Assembly: GCA_934699095.1 (NCBI GenBank)
Contig: CAKUVI010000001.1
Span: forward strand, 62,001-126,000
Source: an uncultured Bacteroidales bacterium
GTDB taxonomy: Bacteria > Bacteroidota > Bacteroidia > Bacteroidales > WCHB1-69
Direction of reading: 5' to 3'
DNA length: 64,000 bases
The first letter of the stretch is position 1, and the number at the start of each line of letters is the position of its first letter. The translations under genes were made by a program, and so were the position numbers. The notes under the pieces are model-generated. The model did no database searches, had not been told where the DNA came from, and was given only the letters and a program-made list of their open reading frames with translations. This document shows, in pieces, positions 18,056 through 27,200 of this stretch.

Positions 18056-18847
18056 ATGAAAAAAGGAATGTTATTTATTGCTGTTTTAGCACTGATGATG
18101 TGTTTCAGCAACGCATATTCTCAAGACGAGGCTCAAAAGAGCAAACGGATGTCGGCAACGTATATCAAAGACCCCGGAATGGGAGGTCGTCTTAACTATG
18201 GCATCACGTTTGCCCCAACTTTCAATTGGATGTACGACCACACCGAAGGATACTCGAAAAACGGGGTTGTATTAGGGCTTCGATATGGTGTAAATCTTAA
18301 TATCAACCTTACGGAAAGAAAGAATTTTTATTTCTCCACAGGTCTTTTCCTTGAGCATTGCGGCGGCAAGATGAAATTTCTCGACAACATTCCATTCGGA
18401 ACGCTCGGAATTGCCGACAGCACTGAAACACAGCGCACCTATCGTTCGTTATACCTCACAATCCCTACCGGTATCACTCTCAAGTCGAACTCCATCAATA
18501 ATTTCTATGTTTGTGGAAATGCCGGATTGTTCCACAGTTTCAATCTGAAGGCCACAAATATGGATTCATACACTATTGAGAACAAGGCATCTGGAGAAAA
18601 AGAACTCTGGACTCGTCAGAAGGTCGGTTCTCAGGAGGCGTCATTCTTGAAGGAGGCTTTTTATTTGGGTGTCGGTTTTGAGTATGCGGTTACACAGAGT
18701 ATGCGCGCCGGCGTCATGATAAACTATGCACAAACCTTCACCAATTATTTCAAAGGTGCGGGAAAAGCGCAGAACGGACTCAGCAAGGTTGACCAACGTG
18801 CCAACTTGGGCTATGTTGAGATAGCATTGAACATCAATTTCTTCTGA
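18056..18847 (+). CDS. Outer-membrane beta-barrel protein (PorT-like family)
   Basis: 263 residues: a signal peptide cleaved after NAYSQ, then a short linker and an eight-strand-type barrel with alternating strands such as GLRYGVNLNINLTERKNFYF and LGYVEIALNINFF at the end. The terminal Phe is typical of BAM substrates. It fits the broad outer-membrane beta-barrel family that includes PorT; I cannot say it is PorT itself. It ends 2 bases before the next ATG, so the FAH-family gene is probably co-transcribed, though a functional tie is not evident. Confidence 0.75.
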   Translation: MKKGMLFIAVLALMMCFSNAYSQDEAQKSKRMSATYIKDPGMGGRLNYGITFAPTFNWMYDHTEGYSKNGVVLGLRYGVNLNINLTERKNFYFSTGLFLEHCGGKMKFLDNIPFGTLGIADSTETQRTYRSLYLTIPTGITLKSNSINNFYVCGNAGLFHSFNLKATNMDSYTIENKASGEKELWTRQKVGSQEASFLKEAFYLGVGFEYAVTQSMRAGVMINYAQTFTNYFKGAGKAQNGLSKVDQRANLGYVEIALNINFF

Positions 18848-18849
18848 TC

Positions 18850-19461
18850 ATGAAGTTCATTTGCATAGGCAGGAACTATGCAGCGCATGCGGCTGAGCTG
18901 CAGCATAGTATTCCCGAAGAGCCTGTCTTTTTCTTAAAGCCCGAGTCTGCGTTGACGCGACTTAACCGTCCCTTCTTCATTCCTGATTTTTCCAAGGAGG
19001 TGCATTATGAGACAGAACTTATTGTTAAAATTAACCGCCTCGGGAAGTGTATTTCGGAGCGGTTTGCCCATAAATACTACGACGAGATCGGTTTGGGTGT
19101 GGATTTTACAGCGCGCGATATCCAGCGTCGCTGCGTGGCCAACGGAGAACCGTGGGAGATTGCTAAGGCTTTCGACGGGTCAGCCGTGGTGGGCAAGTTC
19201 ATTGATAAACATCAGTTTCAAGACATACAGAACCTCAATTTCCACCTGCTCTTGAACGGAGAGAAGGTGCAGTCGGGCAACACCAAGGACATGCTTTTCT
19301 CAATCGACAAGTTGATTTCATACGTCTCACGTTTTATGACATTGAAGATGGGTGACATCCTCTTCACGGGAACTCCTGTGGGGGTCGGGCCGGTGAAAAT
19401 CAACGACCATTTGCAGGGATATCTTGAAAACAATTGTCTTTTCGATTTTTACGTAAAATAA
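18850..19461 (+). CDS. Fumarylacetoacetate hydrolase family protein
   Basis: 203 residues, the short form of the FAH fold, which cleaves or isomerises 2,4-diketo or oxalo-type acids with a divalent metal. CIGRNYAAHAAEL opens the protein, PVFFLKPESAL is the substrate lid region, Glu54 and Glu56 (HYETELIVK) and Asp85 (GLGVDFTARD) are the metal ligands, and MGDILFTGTPVGVGPV closes the core. Close to the YcgM/FAHD1 type, so oxaloacetate decarboxylase, acylpyruvase or 2-hydroxyhepta-2,4-diene-1,7-dioate isomerase are all possible. It sits 2 bases after the barrel gene and 12 before the transporter gene, suggesting one operon. Confidence 0.85.
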   Translation: MKFICIGRNYAAHAAELQHSIPEEPVFFLKPESALTRLNRPFFIPDFSKEVHYETELIVKINRLGKCISERFAHKYYDEIGLGVDFTARDIQRRCVANGEPWEIAKAFDGSAVVGKFIDKHQFQDIQNLNFHLLLNGEKVQSGNTKDMLFSIDKLISYVSRFMTLKMGDILFTGTPVGVGPVKINDHLQGYLENNCLFDFYVK

Positions 19462-19473
19462 TAATCCAACAAT

Positions 19474-20751
19474 ATGCAACTTAAAATAAGACTGATACTT
19501 ATGAATTTCCTCCAGTTCGCGATCTGGGGGGCGTATTTGACATGCATGGGAACATATCTCCACACGCATGGATTGGGGCATAATATAGGTATATTTTATT
19601 CTATCCAAGGAATCGTGTCGATATTCATGCCGGCCATAATAGGGATCATTGCCGACAGGTGGATACAGGCTCAAAAGATGTTAGGGATCAGTCACCTGAT
19701 AGCCGGTGCGTCAATGATTTGCGCCGGAATTTATGGTTTGCAGGCCGGCGATGCTGTACAGTTTGCGCCGTTGTTCACCTTATACACTATAGGAGTGGCT
19801 TTCTATATGCCAACATTGGCTCTCTCCAACTCCGTGGCTTACAATGCGTTGGAGAAAGCTAAATTGGATACGGTACGGCATTTCCCGCCAATACGCGTGT
19901 TTGGCACAATCGGTTTCATTGTGGCCATGTGGTGCGTTGACATCTTGGGTTTCCAGCAGACGGCAGCCCAGTTTGTGATGAGCGGTGGGCTCGGAATCCT
20001 TCTGGGATTGTATTCGTTCACACTTCCTAAGTGCGAAAGCAACAACGACGGCAAGGTTACCTCCGTGGTTGACATGTTCGGCTTGAGGGCTTTTACTCTT
20101 TTCAAAGAGAAGAAAATGGCTGTTTTCTTTATCTTTTCGATGCTTCTCGGCGTCTCTTTGCAAATAACCAACGGCTTTGCCAACCCTTTTCTTCACAGTT
20201 TTGGCGGAATCGAGGAGTATGCCAACACTTTCGGCGTGAAACATGCCAATATGCTCATATCATTGTCGCAGATTTCAGAAACGCTCTGCATACTGTTGAT
20301 CCCGTTTTTCCTCAAGAGATTTGGAATCAAAAAGGTTATGCTGATTGCCATGTTTGCCTGGGTGTTCCGTTTCGGGTTCTTCGGATTGGGCAACCCCGGA
20401 AGCGGCGTTTGGCTCTTCATCCTCTCGTGCATTGTTTATGGTGTGGCTTTCGATTTCTTCAATATCAGCGGTTCTCTTTTTGTTGACCAGCAGACAGACA
20501 CTTCTATCCGTGCCTCGGCTCAAGGCCTTTTCATGCTCATGACCAATGGTATAGGTGCTACTATCGGTACTTTAGGAGCTCAGGCGGTGCTCAACAAACT
20601 TGTATTCTCGCTTCCAGAGAACACCGAACCGGCAGCCGTGATGAGTGGCTGGTCAACGGCTTGGTACATTTTCGCAGCCTATGCACTTGTGGTGGCTGTC
20701 ACCTTTATCTTCGCCTTCAAAGAGGATAAAAAAGAGTCTGCCGACTACTGA
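19474..20751 (+). CDS. Nucleoside:H+ symporter family transporter
   Basis: Inner-membrane transporter of the major facilitator superfamily, nucleoside:H+ symporter (NupG/XapB-like) branch. 425 residues with about 12 hydrophobic segments. The N-terminal pattern LMNFLQFAIWGAYLTCMGTY, the loop GIIADRWI after helix 2 and FPPIRVFGTIGFIVAMW in helix 5 are characteristic of the family. C-terminal helices end in FAFKEDKK. Third gene of the 18056-20751 group. Its last 7 bases overlap the 3' end of the convergent kinase gene. Confidence 0.85.
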   Translation: MQLKIRLILMNFLQFAIWGAYLTCMGTYLHTHGLGHNIGIFYSIQGIVSIFMPAIIGIIADRWIQAQKMLGISHLIAGASMICAGIYGLQAGDAVQFAPLFTLYTIGVAFYMPTLALSNSVAYNALEKAKLDTVRHFPPIRVFGTIGFIVAMWCVDILGFQQTAAQFVMSGGLGILLGLYSFTLPKCESNNDGKVTSVVDMFGLRAFTLFKEKKMAVFFIFSMLLGVSLQITNGFANPFLHSFGGIEEYANTFGVKHANMLISLSQISETLCILLIPFFLKRFGIKKVMLIAMFAWVFRFGFFGLGNPGSGVWLFILSCIVYGVAFDFFNISGSLFVDQQTDTSIRASAQGLFMLMTNGIGATIGTLGAQAVLNKLVFSLPENTEPAAVMSGWSTAWYIFAAYALVVAVTFIFAFKEDKKESADY

Positions 20752-21308
20752 TCTTGCTTGTCAAGAGAGAAATAATCCTCAATTTGGGAATACAGATCGT
20801 TGAAGTCTCCGTTGTTCATGAACACGTGGTCAGCCATTTGCATGCATTTTCCGATATTCTGGTGGTTGGGGTCAGATGATTCCATCTCCCTCTGTTCGTT
20901 CTGGATGAAAGTCTCGAATGATATGTGGTCGGTCTCTGACGCCCTGTTCACGATTCTTTCATAACGTATCTCCGGATCGGCGTCAACACCAATCAGTATA
21001 AAGTGTTCTTGGCGTCGCAGCGACTCCACCTCGCCTGGTGTGCGGATGCTTTCAATGATTGCATCAGTGCCGTTTTCCAATGCTATATTGTAGAGTTGGT
21101 CAACGATGTACGAAGGGGAGTGTTTGGCACGCAGGTCGTTGGCCACAACCACGAATGTGTCGCGGTTTAGCTCCATTCCGCGTCGTTGCGCTTCCTCTAT
21201 CAGATACCCTCGCACTGAGTAGTGCCGATAACCGCAGTTTTTGGTCAGATAGTCAACAATCGTGCCCTTTCCCGCACCTAAGGTGCCCGTGATTCCTATT
21301 ATTTTCAT
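20745..21308 (-). CDS. P-loop nucleotide kinase-like protein
   Basis: 187 residues. The P-loop GITGTLGAGKGT at 5-16 and the motif pattern (RGYLIEEAQRRG, VVVANDLRAKH, IIESIRTPGEVESLR, VDADPEIRYERI) fit the dephospho-CoA-kinase/UPF0200 nucleotide-kinase group. The phosphate acceptor is unknown. The longest frame starts at 21431, but a -7 element at 21326-21333 lies inside that extension, so I take the ATG at 21308, which gives an N-terminus directly on the first beta strand. Convergent with the nucleoside transporter gene; a role in nucleotide salvage is possible but unproven. Confidence 0.75.
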   Translation of the reverse strand: MKIIGITGTLGAGKGTIVDYLTKNCGYRHYSVRGYLIEEAQRRGMELNRDTFVVVANDLRAKHSPSYIVDQLYNIALENGTDAIIESIRTPGEVESLRRQEHFILIGVDADPEIRYERIVNRASETDHISFETFIQNEQREMESSDPNHQNIGKCMQMADHVFMNNGDFNDLYSQIEDYFSLDKQDQ

Positions 21309-21325
21309 ATCGTATTCTTTTTGCG

Positions 21326-21333
21326 CAAAAGTA
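21326..21333 (-). promoter_or_regulatory. -7 element of the kinase gene
   Basis: TACTTTTG on the minus strand, 17 bases before the ATG at 21308; it fixes the start of that gene. Confidence 0.6.
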
Positions 21334-21497
21334 TAATTTTTTTCTATTGCCTTCCTGTGTGATTCGCCAATGTCATTTTGGACATGACAAAGGTCGCTCT
21401 TAATTTCAGTTAACGTATTTTTTATCAGCAAAGACGGAATGCGTTTTTTTTATTGATAAAAAATAATTTAACCAATGTTAAATATTAAATAAATTTT

Positions 21498-21505
21498 TAT
21501 TTTTG
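21498..21505 (+). promoter_or_regulatory. -7 element of comEC
   Basis: TATTTTTG, 39 bases before the ATG. Confidence 0.55.
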
Positions 21506-21544
21506 CATTTGAAAACAGAATGATAATAATAGAAAACAAAACAG

Positions 21545-23608
21545 ATGAACTTGGAAAAATATCCTGTCGTTAAAGTATTGATTCCTTTTGCTTTAGGAAT
21601 TATTGTCACCTATAAAACGGGTTTGCTACACATCTCTTTCGCTACCGTGTTTATAATATGTGCTGTTCTTTTTATAATCGCATTTGTCATGTATTTCCCC
21701 AAGTCATACCGTATGCAGCCATTTCAATTCATTGTTGTTGAGGTTGCATATTTCATTGCCGGTGTCGCAGCTGTCAAATTTCATTATCCACAGGATATTG
21801 TGGTTGATGAAAACAGCGGTGATTACATCATGCGCGTAATGTCGGAGCCGGCAATGAAGGAGAGAGTTGTGAGTTTGAAAGCTGAGATCTTGAAATCAAG
21901 TGTCGGGGAGTGGCGCCGGGAGAGGGTCTTGTTGCATATCAGGAAAACTGACGAGGCGGCAGAACTCGCTTACGGTGATGTTATTATGGTCAGGGCATCT
22001 TTGTCGGATATTGAGTTTCCGCACAACCCTGACGCTTTCAACTACAGGGAGTACATGCGGCGGCGCGGTGTGTGTCGCAGCGGATTTGTTGACAGCACAT
22101 CATGGCTGAAGGTCGGCCGCCGGCCGCCCAACCCTATGGTTATGTACGCCATGAAAACGAGGGAAAAATTCGCCAATGTATATGAGTTTTCTGGAATGAA
22201 CGGAGATGAGCTCGGTGTGATTAGGGCCATACTTCTCGGACAGGGAGATTTGCTGGATCCAGACATCAAGAAAGCGTATTCTTCGGCCGGGGTCAGCCAT
22301 ATCCTATGTGTGTCAGGGATGCATGTCGGCATCATATTCATGATTTTCAATACCTTGCTCATTCCTCTCGATTTCTTCAGGAAAACAAAATGGCTGAAGG
22401 TGGTGATTGTCATGGCGGTGATTTGGTCGTATGCACACATTACGGGGCTGGCGCCGTCAGTGACGCGCTCAGCAACTATGTTTTCATTTGTCTCCGTTGG
22501 ACAGATGCTGCGCAGAAACACCGATGTCTTCCACAGTCTTTTTGCATCTTTGTTTATTCTGCTTTTTCTTAATCCTATGCTTTTGTTTGAGGTTGGATTC
22601 CAACTCAGCTATTTGGCTGTGTTCGGAATAGTTCTGTTCCAGCCGAAGATAGCGCAGCTTGTTGAATGTAAGTGTAAGATTACCAAGTATTTCTGGGAAC
22701 TAATGACTGTCTCGTTGGCTGCACAGTTGGCCACGGCGCCCATCTCGATATTTTATTTCTCGCAGTTCCCTAACTATTTTTTGTTGTCGAACATGAGCGT
22801 TATCACCCTCTCATTCATTGTTGTTGTCACAGGCGTGATTCTCTTGCCGATATCCTTCATACCGTTGCTATCAGACTTCTTGGCTAAACTTCTAACATTA
22901 GAGATTAAGGTCATGAACGCAGTCATCAAGTTTGTTGAAAACATCCCTTTTTCAGTGACGGAAAACATAGATTACACTGTGGCTCAGGTTATTCTGCTCT
23001 ATTCAGTCATAGTATCGCTGCTTTTGCTCTCAAAATATTTTAATGCCAGAACATTGGTGATGAATTTGTCCTTGGTGGCCTTGTTTTCGATAACATTTCC
23101 AATAAAAAAAATTTTAAGGCATTGTGCTGCAGAAGAGTTGGTGTATGATATCAGAAAGGGTAGTGCGGTGGCTTTCAACTATGGTGGTTCATCAGTGTTG
23201 TTTAGCGATGTGGTCGTGAGTGGAGAGGATCCAGCATATCGCTACAACATTGAGGCTCATGACAGAAGAATGCTGATGAAAACAACATTCGTTGACATTG
23301 ACACTGCGGTTTACAAGACGGGGTATATGTGCAAAGTGGATCAATATGTGCGCTTCCGGGACAAGACTTTCATGATAGTTGGGCGGGATTTTCAGATTTA
23401 TGATTGTGAAGATGCAGGGTTTGATGTGGATTGTTTGGTTTTGCGCGAAAATTCCCGGGTCGATATGGATGATTTGTGGAGGGCTGTGCGGTTTAAAAGT
23501 GTGGTTGCCGACGGATCAAATAGTACATTTTTTATAGAAAAATGGCGGGCTTATTGTAGTTCTGCGAACATTCCGTTCCTGTCAACAGGCGAACGTAAAA
23601 TAGAATAG
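21545..23608 (+). CDS. comEC: ComEC/Rec2-family DNA-uptake membrane protein
   Basis: Inner-membrane channel of the ComEC/Rec2 family, which carries single-stranded DNA into the cell in natural competence. 687 residues: two or three N-terminal helices, an OB-like DUF4131 region (residues about 80-190), then the Competence domain with the signature HILCVSGMHVGIIF near residue 255 and several helices. The C-terminal 150 residues are soluble and lack the HxHxDH metal-binding motif of the beta-lactamase-like nuclease domain, as is common in Bacteroidota. No other competence gene is nearby. Single gene; ruvA downstream has its own promoter. Confidence 0.85.
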   Translation: MNLEKYPVVKVLIPFALGIIVTYKTGLLHISFATVFIICAVLFIIAFVMYFPKSYRMQPFQFIVVEVAYFIAGVAAVKFHYPQDIVVDENSGDYIMRVMSEPAMKERVVSLKAEILKSSVGEWRRERVLLHIRKTDEAAELAYGDVIMVRASLSDIEFPHNPDAFNYREYMRRRGVCRSGFVDSTSWLKVGRRPPNPMVMYAMKTREKFANVYEFSGMNGDELGVIRAILLGQGDLLDPDIKKAYSSAGVSHILCVSGMHVGIIFMIFNTLLIPLDFFRKTKWLKVVIVMAVIWSYAHITGLAPSVTRSATMFSFVSVGQMLRRNTDVFHSLFASLFILLFLNPMLLFEVGFQLSYLAVFGIVLFQPKIAQLVECKCKITKYFWELMTVSLAAQLATAPISIFYFSQFPNYFLLSNMSVITLSFIVVVTGVILLPISFIPLLSDFLAKLLTLEIKVMNAVIKFVENIPFSVTENIDYTVAQVILLYSVIVSLLLLSKYFNARTLVMNLSLVALFSITFPIKKILRHCAAEELVYDIRKGSAVAFNYGGSSVLFSDVVVSGEDPAYRYNIEAHDRRMLMKTTFVDIDTAVYKTGYMCKVDQYVRFRDKTFMIVGRDFQIYDCEDAGFDVDCLVLRENSRVDMDDLWRAVRFKSVVADGSNSTFFIEKWRAYCSSANIPFLSTGERKIE

Positions 23609-23629
23609 GGTGATATGGTGCAAATTTTG

Positions 23630-23637
23630 TATCTTTG
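23630..23637 (+). promoter_or_regulatory. -7 element of ruvA-sprA
   Basis: TATCTTTG, 21 bases before the ruvA ATG. No further -7 element was found in the 17-base gap before sprA, so this may drive both genes. Confidence 0.65.
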
Positions 23638-23658
23638 CGGTTTGTTTTTTGAAAAATT

Positions 23659-24249
23659 ATGATAAATCATATTGTTGGAAAAGTATTCGAGGTCAATCCT
23701 GCATACGTCATCATAGAGACGAGCGGCGGGGTAGGCTACTATATAAACATATCGTTAGCCACTTTTTCTGAAATCAAGGACAAGGAGAGTATCCGTCTGC
23801 TCACACACTTCATTGTCAAGGAGGACGGACAGACGCTGTACGGCTTTGCCACTGAAGAAGAACGCGAACTATTCAAACTTCTGCTGACTGTGAATGGAAT
23901 CGGTCCCAACACTTCGCGACTGATCCTCTCGTCAATGAGTGTCGGGGAGGTCTTGAATGCAATAGCAACAGAAGATGTGAAGGCCATACAGTCTGTGAAG
24001 GGCATTGGAGCGAAAACTGCACAACGGGTGGTTATGGAGTTGAAGGACAAAGCCAAGAAGGCTGCCTGGGCCGATTCGACAAAAATTAACATCTCATACA
24101 ATAATAATAAATATGAAGCGTTATCCGCTTTGGTCGCTTTAGGTTTTCCTAAGGCGGGCGCAGAGACTGTATTAGACAAGATAATAAAGTCTGAAGGAAT
24201 ACAACTCTCTGTGGAAGAACTAATTAAGAAGGCATTGAAATTGTTGTAA
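23659..24249 (+). CDS. ruvA: Holliday junction branch-migration protein RuvA
   Basis: Binds four-way junctions and loads the RuvB motor. 196 residues with the N-terminal OB fold (VGKVFEVNPAYVIIETSGGVGYYINIS), the double helix-hairpin-helix (LLTVNGIGPNTSRLILS; IQSVKGIGAKTAQRVVMELKDK) and the C-terminal RuvB-binding domain (ALSALVALGFPKAGAE). ruvC lies 14 kb away on the other strand and ruvB is not in the window. It is directly followed by sprA. Confidence 0.96.
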   Translation: MINHIVGKVFEVNPAYVIIETSGGVGYYINISLATFSEIKDKESIRLLTHFIVKEDGQTLYGFATEEERELFKLLLTVNGIGPNTSRLILSSMSVGEVLNAIATEDVKAIQSVKGIGAKTAQRVVMELKDKAKKAAWADSTKINISYNNNKYEALSALVALGFPKAGAETVLDKIIKSEGIQLSVEELIKKALKLL

Positions 24250-24266
24250 CACAAAAAAGAGAAAAC

Positions 24267-27200
24267 TTGGAAATTAAAAATTATAGATACATCTTAGCGT
24301 TTGTAATCATTCTCTTAGGATGCGGTGGTGTGTTTGCAAGTGCTGTGAACCATTCTGGAAACCGCAAGGCTTTGCCTAAGAGAGTGGAGCTTTCGTATCC
24401 GATATTCCCGCCTGACACCACTGTGCCGGGCGTGCCGAAGACGGACATCAACCCTCTGAATCCAGATCCTACAAATCCGTTTTACCTCAAAAATCCTCCC
24501 GGAATCGGTCAGTCTATTATCTATGATCCGGTCACTAACACCTACAATTTCCAGTATATGACTGGTAATTCGCCTTTCGGTCCTGGAGCAAGCATGGACA
24601 TCAACGAGTTCATCGATTATGATTTGCAGCAGAGTATTCACGACTATTGGCAGAACCAAAGCAAGAGCATAGGCAATGGCAACTCGCGCACTGGAAGCGG
24701 TTTGATACCTCAACTCCATATCGGTGGCGATATTTTTGAGGGTATTTTCGGAAGCAATACAATTGACATACGCCCTTCCGGTAACATTGGCCTGAAAATC
24801 GGAGCCAAGTACACTAAGACAGATAACAAATTCCTGCCAGAAAAGCAGAGACGTCACCTCCAACTCGACTTCGACGAGGACATTCAACTGAATTTGTTGG
24901 CCAAGATTGGTGAGAAAATTGAATTCAATTTCAACTATTCCACCGATGACCAGCTCTCGGTATCAACAAATTCCGACCAGTTGAAGTTGAAATATAATGG
25001 TAAGGAGGATGATATTCTGCAACTCATCGAGTTTGGTAATATCACTTTTCCTCTGAACAGTACGCTCATACAAGGCAGCCAGAGCCTTTTTGGCGTCAAG
25101 ACGCAGCTTAAATTCGGAAACCTTTTTATATCTGCAGTGGCATCAAGCAAGAAGAGTACCATGCAGACCATGACAGTTACGGGCGGAGCCGAGGAAAATG
25201 AATTCTACTTCAGGGCAGATGAATATGAGGAGAACAAGCACTTCTTTCTCGGACAGTTTTTCCAAGAGCATTACAACCAATATCTGAGCACGCTCCCTTT
25301 GGTAAGTTCACCTATTGTGATAACCAAGATTGAGGTTTGGCGCACAACGGTGGGTGCTGCCACGACAAACAACCGTAACATAGTTGCATTCACTGACTTG
25401 GGTGAGTATGATCCGGAGTTTGAAAACCTTTCATATAATCCTGCTTATAATGGAGGCCAATATCCTGACAATAATATCAACAACCTCACCACGTACGCTG
25501 ACAGTTCTCTTATCCGCAATATAGCCAACATTTCTGGAAATATGCAGTCTTTGGGCTTCAAGTCGGGAACTAACTACGAAAAGGTCGAGAGCGCACGTCT
25601 GCTTTCTCCCAACGAGTACACATTGAACACCAAGTTGGGCTTCATTTCATTGAATTCGGCATTGGCATCAGACCAAGTTTTGGCTGTTGCTTTCCAATAC
25701 ACAGTCATAGGCGACGACAAAGTCTATCAAGTCGGTGAGTTTTCAAATGAGGTGGCAACCCCGAATTGTATTCGTGTAAAGTTGTTGAAGAGCTCGAATT
25801 TGAACACCAAGTCACCATTGTGGCGCCTTATGATGAAGAACGTTTACAATCTTTCGGCATACCAAGTGTCAAAAGAGAAGTTTAGACTGAATGTGCTTTA
25901 CACTGGAGATGCAGAGGGTACGCCGAACGGTTTTTTCACACAAGGTGCTCAAAAGGGTATTCCGTTGATCCGCTTGATGGGGATGGACAGGTTGAATCAA
26001 CAGATGGATCCTTCACCAGATGGTATTTTCGACTTCATAGACGGTGCGGCCATCAATGGCGGTACCATCAACTCCACCAATGGTAGGATCTATTTCCCCA
26101 CAGTTGAGCCTTTCGGCAAGGACTTGAGGGCAGTTATTGACGAGCCGGAGCTTGCCGACAAGTATGCCTTCGACTCATTGTACACGATGACGAAGACCAT
26201 GGCCCAACAGATCACCAACAAAAACAAGTTTTACATTGAGGGCTCATATCGTTCATCCTATGGTGCCGAGTTTCATTTCACTGGCGGCGGCGCCACCAAG
26301 GCTATCAAAGTTACTGCAGGCGGTACACCATTGGTGGAAAATGTTGACTACACCGTGAATCTTGACATGGGTGTTGTTACAATTATAAACCAGAGCATTC
26401 TTGCGTCCGGAACTCCTATTCAGATTTCTTCTGAAGGTGAAAACCAGTATGAAACAACAAAGAGGATGTTCGGTGTCAACATGGACTACGTATTCTCTCC
26501 AAATTTCACTGTTGGTGCCACATTGCTGAACCTTCGTGAGCAACCGTACACCAACAAGGTCAACTATGGCGACGAGCCCATCAACAATTTGATTTGGGGT
26601 ATGAATTTTGCCTACAAGACCGAACTGCCGTTCCTCACCAAGGCTGTTGACCTTTTGAGTTTCCACAACACAACCGCGAAATCCATTCTCACTCTTGATG
26701 GCGAGTTCGCTCATTTCATACCTGGGCACAACAAGGCCATAGGCAAGAGCGGTTCAACTTATATTGACAATTTCGAATCTGCAAAATCCACCATAGACCT
26801 GACATCGAGGAGCAGTTGGGTCATGGCCTCAACCCCTCAAGGACAGCCGGACCTGTTCCCTGAGGCGCTACCTGTAAGTGCATCCTCCTCACAGAGAAGG
26901 CAGCTTGCTTACGGTTTCAACCGTGCGCGCATGGCGTGGTATATCATCGACCCGATGTTCTATAACAACGGTTCAGCCGTGCCTCAAAATCTTACAAAAG
27001 ACGACCTCTCCAGTCCGTATGCACGCGCCGTCTATGAGCCTGAATTGTTCCCGTACAAAGACATACCTACAACTGCACTCTCAACCTTGATGAGCGTTTT
27101 CAACATGGCTTTCTATCCTTCAGAACGCGGTTCTTATAACTATGACGTTGATGGTTCCGAGGGCTTTTCACGCGGTTTGAACGAAGACGGCACCCTTCGA

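Noticed and set aside
19780..20244. 154-residue minus-strand frame inside the nucleoside transporter gene
   Set aside because: Antisense to transmembrane helices of a recognised transporter; no promoter.
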